Positions 24,028-36,724 of a stretch of 64,000 nt of DNA are shown here, in pieces. Origin of the DNA: Tetradesmus obliquus (Eukaryota > Chlorophyta > Chlorophyceae > Sphaeropleales > Scenedesmaceae); assembly GCA_030272155.1 (NCBI GenBank), contig CP126199.1, positions 4,080,501 through 4,144,500 of the forward strand, given 5' to 3'. Both the position numbers and the translations under genes were made by a program. Each line of letters begins with the position of its first letter. Positions within the stretch are counted from its first letter, which is position 1. The notes beneath the pieces were generated by a model. The model was given only the letters and a program-made list of their open reading frames with translations. It did no database searches and was not told the origin of the DNA.

Positions 24028-26342
24028 ATGGCTTCGCAAGCAGCAGGAGCGCTGGGCGATCAGGGCCATGCACAGCTCATGCAGTTGTGCTGGGGATCCG
24101 GGGGCGACCAGCTGAATTTAAGAAAGGTGTGAGGACGATGCAGAGATGCGTGCTGGCATGATAAGGACGGGACACCCTACTGTTGCTGCTGCTGTGCTGT
24201 GCTGTGCTGCTGCTCTGGCTTTTCTGCTTCAAGTTCCACACGAACTTACTCAAAGTTTGATGAATATTGACGCAATGGTGTGGTATTGCGTGCAAACAGG
24301 TGCAGGAGCGCGTGGCTGAGCTGATCCGCACGCTTGACACGCTGCTGATGGAGATGCACAGCAGGGGCATCCACTGGAAGTCATTCCTGGACCAGCTGTC
24401 AGTCATCAACAACACATACACAGCAGTAGGTGGCTATTCTGGCAGCTGTGGCACATGGTGGTCACAGTAGCAGCAGCTGGCACGTGTTCCTGCAAGCATG
24501 CGTGCACAACATTTGCAGTACCGTCATGGCTACTGTACCTGCCCTGCCTGCATGGTAGTTGGTGACACGATCACTGCAACCACAGCAGGCCATTAGTGCG
24601 CAGCGGTTCAGCATGTGGCTTCTCACAAGCAGTGTACATAAGTTCAGCAGGCAACATGTGCAGCTGCGCAAGCTGTTGTGCAGCCTGGGCAGCCTCCTGC
24701 TAGTGGGCCTATGCTGTCCACTGCTGCACTGCTGCACTGCTGCAGATTGTGGCGGAGGTGCGGCCGCTGATGCGGCAGTACACCATCTACCCCAAGTTTG
24801 TGGACAACCCGGGCATTGAGAACAGTGAGCAGCGCAGGAGCACGCCAGTGTGATGCCAGTGGCACATGCCTGTGCCGGCAGTGGTGCCAGCAGTGGTGGG
24901 GCGTGCTCAGTGGGCACAGGCAGCCGCAGTAGGAGCAGGAGGCAGCCATGCACTGTGATGCGCGTTCACTTGTCAGCGTAAAGTCAACAATCAGTGTGAC
25001 TTGGGAGATTGTTGGCGCATACTGCGGCAATGAGCAAGCACGGCCATGCCTGAATGCAGCCGCACGGGTGACACCGTGCTTGGCATCGACTGTTTGAAGC
25101 CGGCTGCTGCCAGGCTGATGCTGTATCAAAGCGACCTGCAGCAGCACCCAGCCACCACACTGCCGCTGTCTCCCATCCCCTGTGACCTGCACTCTTCTGT
25201 CACTGGTGGCTGCATTTGGTTCACATCGTGCTGCCCCTGCCTTGCACCGTGTGCCGCACGTCAGGCGTGCCTGAGCTGCTGGCCAGCCGGCTGCTGCCGG
25301 AGCAGGTGGAGCAGGACGCGGGCTGGCGTGCAGGCATGCTGCCGCCCGGCGGCAGCCTGGGGCCCGGCAGTGACGTAGAGCTGTTCCGGAGGGTGCGGGA
25401 GCAGGTGCGTGGCGGTGGCGGTGCTGCGGCTGGGTGCGGCAGCACGCACATTGAATGGTTTCTGTGGAAAGCGCGCTTGCTTAGGGCTAGCATGTTATAT
25501 GAGCTGGTGGCATGAAGTTTGCAGCAGCCACTTGCATGTAGAGTGGCGCGCTGCTGTGCGTGTTGCTGTCTCTCACACATGAGGGCACACCTGACCGCCT
25601 GGTTGCAGTGTGCTGCCGATGCCTGCCTGGCAGCGCTTGCACGCCAACTGCTGGGGGTTTGCTGCTGATTGTTGTTTGCTGCTGCTGCTGCTGCTGCTGC
25701 AGGTTGAGGACCTGCAGGAGGCTGTGGGCTGGCTGACCAACATGAACCACCCCAGCAAAAACACGCCCCGGGAGCTGCCAGCAGGCGTGCTGGACCCCAA
25801 GGTGCGCGGGGACAGCAGGAGTGGGGCAACACAGTGTTTGGGGCCCACACATGGGTTTTTGTGTTGTCATGCTGTGTTCAAAACAGCAGCAGCATCAACA
25901 GCGCAGCAAATGCTGGTTTATTGATGTGGCAGAGGGTGCTGTTAGGAGCGATTGCTGCAAGCTTGTATACATAAGATACTATTGCATTATCTGTGGCGTG
26001 CAGCTGGCTGAATTTGCTTGTCGTGTACTCTGCTGCTCCTTCTTTGGGTGTGCTGTCTGTGCTGGCCAGGGCAAGATGCGCAGGGACATAGACGCACTGA
26101 CACGGGAGATCTCAGCAGCAGCGACAGCAGCCGCACATGCACGGGAGAAGGCAGGCGGCAGCTTGCCTGGCCAGCAGCACGGCGTGACGTACGAAGTGGT
26201 GGGCCAGAAGCGAGCCCGGCCGCCAGGCCAGCCAGCAGCAGCAGCAGCAGCAGCAGTGCCAAGCGAGGCCAGTGCTGAGGATGTGCTGATCGCCAAGATC
26301 ATGAGCGGGGAGCTGCTGAGGGAGGACGGCAAGCACAGGTGA
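24028..26342 (+). CDS. MED8: Mediator complex subunit 8-like protein
   Basis: Candidate head-module subunit of the nuclear Mediator coactivator. Six exons in frame give 271 aa: 24028-24126, 24300-24425, 24746-24824, 25265-25404, 25703-25801, 26070-26342. The N-terminal helix VQERVAELIRTLDTLLMEM, the WKSFLDQLSVIN segment, the following YTIYPKFVDNPG stretch and SVPELLASRLLPEQVEQDAG follow the MED8 order (coiled helix, W..xLDxxxxLxxQ, a proline-rich strand, then a short LLxxxLLPExE motif). The C-terminal third is Ala-rich, with a lysine/arginine patch (VGQKRARPPG). The start ATG gives MASQAAGALGDQGHAQL and splices phase 0 at aag|gtgtga. The assignment rests on motif order and length, since MED8 is poorly conserved. 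Confidence 0.62.
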
Positions 26343-28008
26343 CGGCGGCAGCAGCAGCAGCAGCAGGTAGTGGCGGTGGTGGCAGCGGCAGCCGCAAAAG
26401 GCGCCTGCGCTGTACTGCTGACTGACGCTATTCGTGCGTGGCTAGTTGCCATCTGTACCATACGTGCCGGTTGTACAGTATGTGTGCCATTGAGTCAGAT
26501 GTGTGAGAGCTCAGCTTGTTTTTTGTGTTTTGGTTTCAAGCAGTATGTGGGCTGTTCGTCTATTTTTGTTTGAAGTCCGGCTGTGGGCTGCCTTGGTTGT
26601 CTGCTGCCGCAAAACTGTTGCTGGCTGCACATGCAAAATGACAGTTTTCGCATGCTCATCAGGCTAGATTGGGGCCCAACATTTTATGGCATGTCCTGCG
26701 ACTGTGTGCTGCAGTATGATTATTCAGTTTGATTTCGTGTTCCTACCACAGCCTTCAGCTTTGAGCGCAAATGCTGCATACAATGCCGTCATTCACACGC
26801 TCAATGGTTGCACAGCGGCAGGTGACCTGAGCTGAATGTATCAAAAGTTAAATGCAATCTAGCTTTTGGAAAGCGTTGCAAAGCCTGCATGACGCGCGCA
26901 TATCAGGTGTGTTACAGGGTGTGCACATCTGCTGCTTGCGTCAACGCAGCACCCTGGCGTTCAACAAACAGTCTACACATGCCATGCATGGTTCTTGCCT
27001 GAACTGGGCTCGAGCAACAGAGCTCTGTTGCAAGCACATGCATGCATGGGCGCATCCAGTGAGCAGTGTCGCAACTGTATAGCACTCCCCTCACTGTGGG
27101 ATCATACTGCCCTGCCAGAGCAGTGCCCATGCCAGTGGGTTGGTCAACGAGGCTGGCCACTGGCAACTGCTGCAGTTCATGTGACTGACAGGAGCTCGAG
27201 GCTGTGTAACTACACCAACAATAGGTGTATACCACTGAACCACTTGCCAACCTAAAACACATAGTTGCGCTCCGGAGCGCAGTCGAAATGAAGTCATGTG
27301 GACTCAAGTGGTCACAGACACCAACGCTGCGAGCAACGGCATACTGACGTCAGTCGACTTGTTGCAACTTATAGCCAAGTCGACAGTGCCAACGCACCGC
27401 CACGCAGTTCAGAGCAGCACACACCGTGCAGGTGAGCTGCCCCCGCCGCAAGCTGACAATTGCAGTAGCACCATGCACGGCTGCCTATGCAGTGACTGCC
27501 GGGCCACAGCAACAAAGCATTCTGAGGAAAGGCAACATCAACATCAACTGAGTACCATATTCATGATGTGCTTGACAACCTTGGTCGGACAACATGCTTG
27601 CATGCATGCAGGGCTACGTCATTTCCCGTGCCTGCATGGCACCCAGTGCGCCGCCGCAACGTGGCAGTGTACACTGGCCTTTTGGATTAGGTGCAGATGT
27701 CGGCAACCAACAGACATGCGTATTGTGTGCATGCCGTCAGCTGCAAAGGCTGCTTCATTGATCATGGCATGCTGCTGTGCAGCATGCAGCTCACAGCAGC
27801 TCAGCTACAGTGGACACGCCACCCAGCGCAGCGATGCACACACATACGCTCGCACAGCAGCGCTCAGCAAGCTGCTACTATCCCAGTACAGTTAGCATAC
27901 ACGCAAAAGACTCACCATGCTGTGTCCCCTGTTCGATGCAGCAAGGAGCCTGCTAGGTTGCTGCAGTGCTGCCGGCCCTTGCCTGGTGTTGACATGCAGT
28001 GCTGCACG
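26343..28008. other. Convergent intergenic region
   Basis: Lies between the 3' ends of the MED8-like gene (+) and the two-module gene (-). Apart from a tRNA-like stretch at 27185-27260, nothing could be supported; the plus ORF at 27296 is not convincing. Confidence 0.4.
27185..27260 (-). other. tRNA-like sequence (pseudogene or SINE head)
   Basis: On the minus strand, TGGTTCAGTGGTA (A-box like, 27230-27242) is followed by a perfect 5-bp stem with 7-nt loop, ACACC-TATTGTT-GGTGT (27212-27228), as in an anticodon arm. Position 33 would be A rather than U, and the B-box region (CCTCGAGCTCC) is degenerate. The acceptor stem does not pair. It is therefore unlikely to be a working tRNA. Confidence 0.35.
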
Positions 28009-29905
28009 TCAGCGCGAGCTCATGTCCTCGCGCTCATACTCGGCCAGTGTGACGAGTGCATCAGCCCAGCTGGCGTACTTCCACTTGGCCAGGTCACCCA
28101 CGCTCTTGATCTTCAGCTTGGCTAGTGCGCCGTCAGTCCTGCAGGCCGCGCAGCACAGGCGGGACAGGCAGGGCACATGGCCAACAGCAGAGGTAACCTC
28201 AGACACGACAGGCATGCACGCAGCGCAAGAATACTACAGTTGCCAGCTGAGCCCATGCAGCACACGCAGAGCAGGCTGTCAACCGCAGAGGGCCTGCGCA
28301 TCGCAGGTCAGTGCTGACTGGTCAGCCTGAAACAGCCGCGGAGGCCGCACAGGACACAGAACCGGCAGCGCAGGCACAGACAACAAGCAGGCATGCTGCT
28401 GAGGATCTGCTGTGCCGCAGCCTCAAGGCTACATCGTCATTCTTGAAACCAGCTGCAGCCCTGCACCCACCATGGCGCCAGGCCCTGCAGCGCTGAGGGT
28501 GGCGCTGCCAGCAGCTCGTTGAGCGTCGCAGCCTCGTAGGCCTGGTCCACCAGCCCGTTGACGTTCAGCAGCGACCCGGCGGGGCGCGCGTCAGCAACCT
28601 GCGAGCCGCAGCACGATGCTGTGTGATGATGAAATCGCAACAGGGACAATGGTGGCAGTGTGCTGGCGACAGATTTATCATCTAAGCCGCAATCAGACGC
28701 GGATGCGTCAGCTGGTAGCTTGTAGCCTGTCACGCTAGAATATGCCATGCGCCAGGCGAGCTCCTCTGTCCTGGCTGCATGCGTATGGTTATGATGCAGC
28801 AGCTGCACCCGCTGGGTGCCGCGACGCACCTCTGTCTTGGCCAGCACAGCGATGGCCCTCGCTGCACGGTAGTGCTTCCACTTGGCCAGGTCCCTGATGC
28901 TCTTGATCTTGAACGCTGCAGCAGCAGCAGCAAGCAGCAGCAGCCATGTGCGTAGACGTCAGACGTGAGACTACGGCCCAGCCCGAGGTGCCCTAGCTGC
29001 CACTGTGATGCACTGAAGGACAGACAAACACGCGGGTCACAACCGTGACAGGCACAGCAACTGCTTTGGTACAAGGCGTGTCAGCGGCAGCGTCTGCGCC
29101 CCAAGCTCCGGCTCCTGCATAGCCAGCTGCTGCACCTGATACCGTCTGCTGTTGCTGGGGCTCAACACATGGCACCGCGTTGCTGCTGCTCGTGCTGCTG
29201 TTGCCGCTGGCGCTGACGCTGCTGCTGCCGCACCTGCCAGCATGTCATCAGCCTTGCCCTCTTTGAGGCCCTGCAGGGCACCTGGCGGCAGCTTGACAAT
29301 CTCCCTGCAATGGCAGCAGCAGCAGCAGCAGCGGCAAGCATACGTTGTGCGTGGTAACGATCAAGGAGTGCAATACTGGTGCGTTGGGAAGCACACTGTC
29401 ACAACTGCTGACGTTGACAGCGCTGTGACGTGTGTGAGTTGCTGCTGCTGAGTGCTGCCGCTGGCAAGAGCCAAGCAGGATTGGCCTGCAAAGAACTATA
29501 GCTGCTAGTGTGCTGTGGTGTGCAGACAGCAACACGGCTGCGTACCATGGTCAACACACGTCAGAACGTACTTGAAAGTCTTGCCTTCATGTGCTTTGTC
29601 GACAGCCTTTGCTATGTTCAGCTTATGCTCAGCTGCTGTGGTGCAGCATCGCACTGCTGCGTGCCTGCGTTGTGTGACCAAGCAGCAGAGGCAGCAGCTC
29701 AGCGCTGGCACAGCCGACATCATCAAAACGGTTTACTAAATGTTAATTTGCTGGGTTGCAGCAGTGCATTGAAGTCCACAAGCTGGGCACGGAAAGCCAA
29801 TGGTGCAACAGCAAGCAGCAGCAGCAGCAGCAGCAGTGATACATCAGGCACGCACCGAGCAGGGCGCGCCAAGGCCACCGCTCCTGGTCGCAAAGCACTG
29901 AGCAT
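28009..29905 (-). CDS. Two-module protein with repeated IKS(V/I)xDLAKWK motif, unknown function
   Basis: Not recognised as a named family. Exons on the minus strand that join in frame: first exon from the ATG at 29905; an exon ending at 29572 (its start near 29635 is not fixed); then 29304-29234, 28915-28830, 28598-28471 and 28138-28009. The product contains two homologous modules of about 65 residues. Module 1: LNIAKAVDKAHEGKTFKEI, then LPPGALQGLKEGKADDMLA, then FKIKSIRDLAKWKHYRAARA. Module 2: LNVNGLVDQAYEAATLNEL, then APPSALQGLAPWTDGALA, then LKIKSVGDLAKWKYASWADA. The '(G)IKxVxDLA' pattern resembles a helix-hairpin-helix-type motif. The N-terminus (MLSALRPGAVALARPARC..., then [17 protein letters not shown]) looks like an organellar, perhaps thylakoid-lumen, targeting signal. 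The exon 1/exon 2 junction remains uncertain. Confidence 0.6.
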
Positions 29906-30806
29906 GTTCTGTAGACGAAATGAGCCTAACTTTCGCACAGCAAGCTGAGCAAGCTTTTGCTCGTCAACGACTGACGCAGCACGGGACGGTGTGATGCGCC
30001 TGATCCGGAGATGAAGAGTCTATTACTTCTAGCAAGTATGTCAACTTCAAGCTATAGTATGGATTGCTTGAGGGGAACCCCACCATTGACATCAAGTGAC
30101 CGTTCCTATTTGAATTGCACGAGTGACCTGCATCATAGACGCATTGCCTGTGATATGTGGGCACAAAAAAAACCTTACATCTAACATTTTAAATACGTGG
30201 AAGCACGGACAGCCTAGGTCCCTTGGTCCCCACCGTGCAGAAGCGGATCCACGCCTGCAAGACTTTCAATTGAGCCGTGTGCAGCCACATCCCAACGCAG
30301 TTTTGTCGATTGAGAAAGCATACAAGTTCAATGGCATGTGGCCGATATGCTCACTGTCGGCAGCTCCACATCCTAGCAACAGCTGCAGCTGGTGCTTGCA
30401 CTGCACCATGTTGGCACATGCTTAATATATTGACAGCTGCGCTGTCATCAGAGCATTGTCTGTGTTTACATGTTTAAATCTCGAACATGATGTTCTGGTG
30501 GTAGCAACTGGAGATGTCCAACGAGATAGCCAGCTTGGTTGGTGCCAGTCACACTGCCGCACCCGGCAGGTCAGGCAGTGACCCCCGACACTGCTGAAAT
30601 CAAAAAGCACAACCAGTTTTAATCGTTGCTCATTGAGCTCTGGTTTCTAGTAGGCGCATTCACAGGCTAAGCTGGCGGAGTAACGTGTCACCACGTGCAC
30701 TCTGTCAAGCGTGCTTGCTTAGAGCAGCGCGATCACTGCTCGAAGCCACACTTGTGCTTGCTGGCTAGCTTAAAGTTGTACCACAAGCACCTGATCAACA
30801 GTAGAA
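29906..30806. other. Divergent promoter region, two-module gene and ASS
   Basis: Separates the start of the minus-strand two-module gene from the start of argininosuccinate synthase. No coding exon or repeat recognised. Confidence 0.45.
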
Positions 30807-31343
30807 ATGGCGCTGGCAGGTGGGCGACAGCTAGGGTTGCTGCACCCCCGTGATCTGGTGCAGAAACCCTTCCAGGCAGTTGTAAGGCTTCTAAAACGTG
30901 CTTCATGCTGTGCTAGAATACTTGCAGGCGGCTGGGTGGTGCAAAAATTGCGCAGTAGAAAAAACGTGTCCGCAGCAGTCCCTTGCGCCTCGTGCAGGCG
31001 ACACATTGTCAGCTGCTCCCGTTGAACTGAAACTCCCACATTTTACTGTTGTATACGCTGCTGTTGCTCACTTGCAGGGCGTCAGTCCACTTTCTCAGGC
31101 TCCCAGGTTGCTGCCAGGCGCAGCAATGCCAGGGTTGCCCGTGTTGCTCGTGCCCCGGCCGTGAAGGCCGTGGCCTCCAGCAAGGTTAAGAAGGTGGTGC
31201 TGGCCTACTCGGGCGGCCTGGACACCTCTGTGATCCTCAAGTGGCTGCAGGATACCTACGGCTGCGAGGTGGTCACCTTCACAGCAGACCTGGGCCAGGT
31301 GAGGCCAGCAGCAGCAGCAGTACCGGCCGTGAGCACACCCTTT

Positions 31344-31374
<31 letters not shown>

Positions 31375-34300
31375 CATCACCAAAAGCAACAGCATCAGCA
31401 GGGTAAGCATTGACAGACAAAGCATCCTTGAGCAGAACAAGCATGCTTCCGCAGATGCGTGCGACCATGTGGCCGCGCTGCGTGGCACGTCAGCGGCAGC
31501 TGCTGCACTCAGCTCAGCAGCAGCAGCCTGTCTGCCAGCAGCTGCGCCCAGCATTGTCACACAGTATGCCACACCAACAATAAAGGACCGCCCAAACGCC
31601 ACTTGCCCAGCTCGCTCAGCACCAGGGCAAGGTGCTGCTGGTGGCTAGAGGCTGTTCGGGCCTGCTGCTGCAGCACCTGCAGCCTTCACGTACAGCAGCG
31701 CATGCCCCTCCCTCTTCAGCTGCCTGTGGCAGCGCAGCGCAACACATGAGCACCCACATGTATGTAGCACTGGCATGTAGCACCCATGTGTCTGCGGCAT
31801 GCAGCCCCAACACATGCAGCCAAATGTGCAGAGCGTCCTCCCACCATCGTGCTTTGCTGCTGCTGCTGCTGCTGCCCCCGCTGCTGCTGCTGCTGCTGCT
31901 GCTGCCTGGCTCAGGGTGAGGAGCTGGAGCCTGCACGCGCCAAGGCCGAGCAGATGGGCGTGAAGCAGATCTTCATCGACGACCTGCGCGAGGAGTTTGT
32001 GCGCGACTATGTGTTCCCCATGTTCCGCGCCAATGCGCTGTACGAGGGCACATACCTGCTGGGCACATCCATCGCCAGGTGCGGCTGGCCGCGGCTGCTG
32101 CAGAACAATGCAGTGCATGTGCGGGTTGGCGGCAACACCAGCCGCTATGTAGCGGGCTGTGAGGAGCAGCTGATGCATGCCGCTGATGCTGGTGATGCAT
32201 GCTGGTGATGCATGCTGGTGATGCATGTTGGAGCAGCTGATGCATGCCGCTGATGCATGCCGCTGATGCTGGTGATGCATGCTGGAGCAGCTGATGCATG
32301 CCGCTGATGCTGGTGATGCATGCAGGAGCAGCTGATGCATGCCGCTGCGGCGGCCGCACCCTGCTGTGCTGCGGCCCTGGCTTGTCTGCTCTGCAAGTAA
32401 TGGGTGCCGCCTGCCTACTGTGCTGCTGCTGCAGGCCGCTGATCGCCAAGCGCCAGATTGAGATCGCCAAGGAGGTCGGCGCTGACGCAGTGTGCCACGG
32501 CGCCACAGGCAAGGGCAACGACCAGGTGCGCAGCAGCTGGAATGACCTGCCCTGTTGGTGTGCTCCTTGTGCATACGGTGTACCAAGCTTGCATCACTGC
32601 TTGGCCGCGCACCTCAGAGCAGCAGCAGCAGCAGCAGCAGCAGGCCTGGTGTCCCCCAGGTGCCCGCGGTCAGCCACTGGCATGGGCCCTGCCAGGCTTG
32701 CAACAGCCGCCACGCTGCTGCCTCCTGCTGTGTCTGACCTCCGGACGCCCAACATTGCAACACTGTGCTCATGCGCATGCTGGCTGACACGATGCCCTTG
32801 ATGCACTGTCCATTTGTCGCCATGGATGGCCCAGCATTGCCCTGCAGTTGTCGCCTGGTAGCTGACACATTGATTGTTCACCTGCTTCCCTCCACCCCAC
32901 CTGCCATGTCCCCCCCCCCAGGTGCGCTTTGAGGTTGGCTACTACAGCCTGAAGCCCGACATTAAGGTCATCGCGCCATGGAGAGAGTGGGACCTCAACA
33001 GCAGGACCAAGCTCATCGCGTACGCAGGTGGGCGCGGGACGCAGGTTGGCTGGGCAGCAGAGCACGGTTGGAGAGCGTGGAGTGGTCGACTACGCGATGC
33101 AGCTGTGGAGTTTCAGCTGCTGTGCGCCATTGGTTTGTGATCGCCTGTGCGCCTGCGCAACGTGCACCCTGGCCTCCTGCTGTGTCACAAGTTTGCAGCC
33201 TTCAACCAAGGCAGTTTCCATCGTTGCTTCCGTAGACAACACACGAGTTGACACCCTGACCCTGCGCTGTCCCTGCTGCTGCCGCCTCCCCCTCTGCCTC
33301 CCCCCCGCCCCAATCCTCCCAGAGGAGGCAGGCATCCCGGTGCCCAGCACCAAGCGCGGCGAGCCTCCCTTCAGCATGGACGCCAACCTGCTGCACATCA
33401 GCTACGAGGGCAACGCGCTGGAGGACCCGTGGGCGGAGCCCGACGAGTCCATGTTCACGCGCAGCGTGTCGCCAGAGGACGTGAGCGGCACCGAGTTGCT
33501 GAGCTGGTTGCACTGCTTGCATGGGCAGCGCGAGGGTTGCATTCTTTGACTGACTGAGAGCTGAAGAGTCAGCACTGCAAGTGGCAAGCTCTCATACTTG
33601 ACTGACTGCGGGTTGAAAGCCAAGGGCTGCACAGTAGCGCTCACACCATGCAGCGGGCCTTACTTGCCAAGCATCGCTGCCTTCACTCATCCTCTATCAG
33701 CTCACCACAAGCTGTCTGTGTTCTCATTGCACCTCACGTGGATGGCGCGCTGCAGGCCCCCGACAAGGCCACCTACATTGAGATCGGCTTTGAGAAGGGT
33801 GACCCAGTGACCCTTGATGGCGCCGCGCTGAGCCCCGCAGCCATGCTGACCGCGTTGAACAAGGTGGCGGGCGACAACGGCATCGGGCGCATCGACATCG
33901 TGGAGAGCAGATTCGTGGGTGAGGCAGCAGCAGCAGCAGCACTGGTGGCGGCAAGGAACGGCAGCAGCAGCAGTGGTGGCAGGAGCACGCTCCTTGCATG
34001 TGCCGGCCACACTCTGTGAGGTAGCTGCGTGTCAGGTTTGGTGGCACTGTGTTGCTGTGCCAGTGCTCCATCCAGCTGCTCGCATGCAGCGCTCTCACAC
34101 ATCTTGTGGCACACAGGCCTCGCTGCCGCCACATTTGCAGCCCAACGCCACTCCTCACCGCACCCTATTGCCGCATCTGCGCTGCACCCGCCTCTTCCTC
34201 CCCCCAGGCATGAAGTCGCGTGGCGTGTATGAGACCCCGGGCGGCACCATCCTGCTGACTGCGCGCCGCGCCATGGAGAGCATCACACTGGACAGGGGCG

Positions 34301-35202
34301 AGGCACACCTCAAGGTGGGAGGCGGGGGGCTGGTGCTGGCAGCCGTGGCAATGCTTGTAGTCAGGCGTCACACAGTGACAGCTGTGCCTGGCCCCTCCTG
34401 CACACATGTGACTACTCTGCTGCATCTGCTGCGTTCCTGCCCTGTGCTGCCGCTTGCAGGATGACATGATGTAGCGCAGAGCACCCATTCACTGCTAGGC
34501 ATCGTGTGTTGAACCATGGTGCCTGCCTGCTGCCCCTGCTGTCCCCTGCCTGCACCACAGGACGACCTGATGCCCAAGTACGCTGAGCTGGTGTACAACG
34601 GCTTCTGGTTCAGCCCGGAGCGTGAGGCGCTGCAGGCGATGGTGGACAAGACGCAGGAGTTCGTCACGGGCACAGTGCGCCTCAAGCTCTACAAGGTGCG
34701 CAACGCAGCAAGGAGGGCTGCGCGACAGCAGCGCAGCGCAGGGCGGGACGGGGGTGCAGTGTTGCACAGGCTGTGTGCAGCTTTGGTTGGTGTGATGCAG
34801 CTGTGGGGCAGCCCCGGCTGTTGTGGTTGCTTGCCAGTTGATCAGCATGCCTTGCTGGTCGTGCGATGGTGTCAGATGCTGGTGCACTTTCCAGATTATG
34901 TCTGCTACAGCCAGCCGCCATCCCACGCGGCATTTGCAGGCTGCAGCAGCTGCTGCTGTACCACCTCTGGCCGCGTCAGCACCGGCTTCACCCTCCTTGC
35001 CGCCTGCCCGCCATGCCATGCACTGCTGCAGGGCAATGCCACTGTGGTGGGCCGCAAGAGCCCCTTCAGCCTGTACGACCCTGTGATCGCCTCCTTTGAG
35101 GACGACAAGGGGCTCTACAACCAGGCTGACGCGGGAGGCTTCATCAAGCTGCAGGCGCTGCGCCTGCGCACGCTGGGCGTCAACAGGCACAAGATGCTGT
35201 GA
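30807..35202 (+). CDS. ASS: Argininosuccinate synthase, plastid-targeted
   Basis: Condenses citrulline and aspartate with ATP to argininosuccinate, the penultimate step of arginine synthesis. Ten exons in frame give 442 aa: 30807-30819, 31078-31298, 31915-32078, 32435-32525, 32922-33027, 33323-33480, 33756-33918, 34208-34314, 34561-34695, 35032-35202. The mature part starts [17 protein letters not shown], the ATP-pyrophosphatase P-loop. Further hallmarks are [33 protein letters not shown] and SPFSLYDP. The first exon encodes only MALA plus one base; with exon 2 it reads [20 protein letters not shown], an Ala/Arg/Ser-rich chloroplast transit peptide. Length after transit removal matches the usual ~400 aa. 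Intron 3 carries a minisatellite. No defects. Confidence 0.96.
32165..32345 (+). repeat. Minisatellite of tgatgcatgc-type units in ASS intron 3
   Basis: Irregular tandem array of 13-15-bp units (tgatgcatgctgg, tgatgcatgccgc) organised in a longer gagcagctgatgcatgccgc unit. Fully intronic. Confidence 0.85.
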
Positions 35203-36488
35203 GCAGCAGACGATGCTGCAGTGGAATATGCCGCGGGGATGCTAGCGTATGGTTTGGTGAGGTGATGGGTTTGCTGCGAGCTGGCTCGCGGCAACAGCAG
35301 CGGCTAACGAGATGCGATGCTGCACTTGCTCGGACACGGTGCGTGCCTTGGATCCCGCCATGCACTGCACTTCAGCCTGCCTGTGTGTCAGGGTTTGATG
35401 CAGGTCCGGGTTTGATGTAGGTACGCAGCGACATGTTGACGAGGGCGATGAAGCAGTGCCGCAAAGGCCAGCTCCTTGCGATGCGTGCTAGGCAGGCATC
35501 GGTCAGCAGCAGCTGGTTGTTGATGTTTGGATGGTGCTGTGGCCATGGCACAGGCAGCACGCCAGTCTTCACCTCTGGGCAGTGTGCGTTACGTCTGCCC
35601 AGCAGGTGCCCATTGTTTGCCTCACAGCCTCTGCTGCAGCTGCGCAGGCCGGCCCCTGCTGCGTGTGTTTGGGGTGCAAGGCCACCGCAGCAGCAGCGGG
35701 TGTGTGCAAGTGCTGTGGTGGGTGTAGTGTCAAGCGCCAGCTGCAGGCGTTGACTGTACATACGCAGAGACTGAGGTGTGAACGAGAAGATCAACTGCTC
35801 TATGGCGCTGAGCTGAAACGCTCGCTTGGCCTGCTGTTGAATAGAAGGCTCCTTGGTGTTGACTTCAAGCCAAATGGTGCTGTGCCAATGTTTGTTCTCT
35901 TGGGCCGTGGCGCAGTACAGCATGCTGCTGTGATCTTGCTTGATGAGGCTGAATACATCAACTGTACTCTAGGTGTTTATGTGCTGGATTCTGTTCAGTG
36001 CTGCCCAGTGGCTTCACTGCTGCAGCACAGTGCAGCTCAGCTCAGCAGTACTCCATGGCAAGCAGGCTGGTTGTGCAGGCGACCATACAACACCTTGATG
36101 CCTTCAACTACTGTAATCGATCATTACTGCGATATTCTCCCAACCTCCTCCCTGTTTGACGTCTGGGCCACAACCCTTGCCCCTTGCCAAGAACCCTCCC
36201 GAGCTGTGGCTGTACCTCTGTTATTCCGGCTGCACGACACGCATTGAAGCAGCAACGCACGCCAAATTGTTCTCTCCTCTTGCATGCACCCCTTCGTGTT
36301 ATGCTACCTTTGTACACCACGACGCACCATTGCAGAAAGCACAGCAACAGCAGGGACACCCAGTCAGCGGTCACACAAGGCATGTATCTTTGATCGTATC
36401 GTTGCAGCCCATGTATTCGTTACAACCTCGTGTCGGAACCGTATGAAAGCGCATGGCTCGGATGCGTTGTCTTCCAGCGCCAGCAGCA

Positions 36489-36531
<43 letters not shown>

Positions 36532-36724
36532 CACACATGAGCAGGGTGGACAACAAGCACAAGCACCATATTCTGTCATCACAGCACTTGTGCTGCACTA
36601 GGTTTTAAGTACTGCTGTCTGAACAGCGCTTGCCTTTCGTGCTTTGGCTTACAGGGTGCAACATCAGACCTGATTCACACAACAGCCTGGTGCTGGTCCT
36701 GAGGGTTGTTTGACCTGCAGCAGC
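35203..36724. other. Intergenic, ASS to EttA-like gene; no gene supported
   Basis: Overlapping ORFs on both strands (e.g. minus 35372-35923, plus 35531-36247) show no recognisable motif, no splice partners and mutually shadow each other. A short (AGC)n tract lies at about 36483-36530. Confidence 0.4.

Noticed and set aside
35372-35923. 183-codon minus-strand ORF after argininosuccinate synthase
   Set aside because: No motif, no splice partners, overlaps plus-strand ORFs of similar length; probably chance in GC-rich 3' flank.
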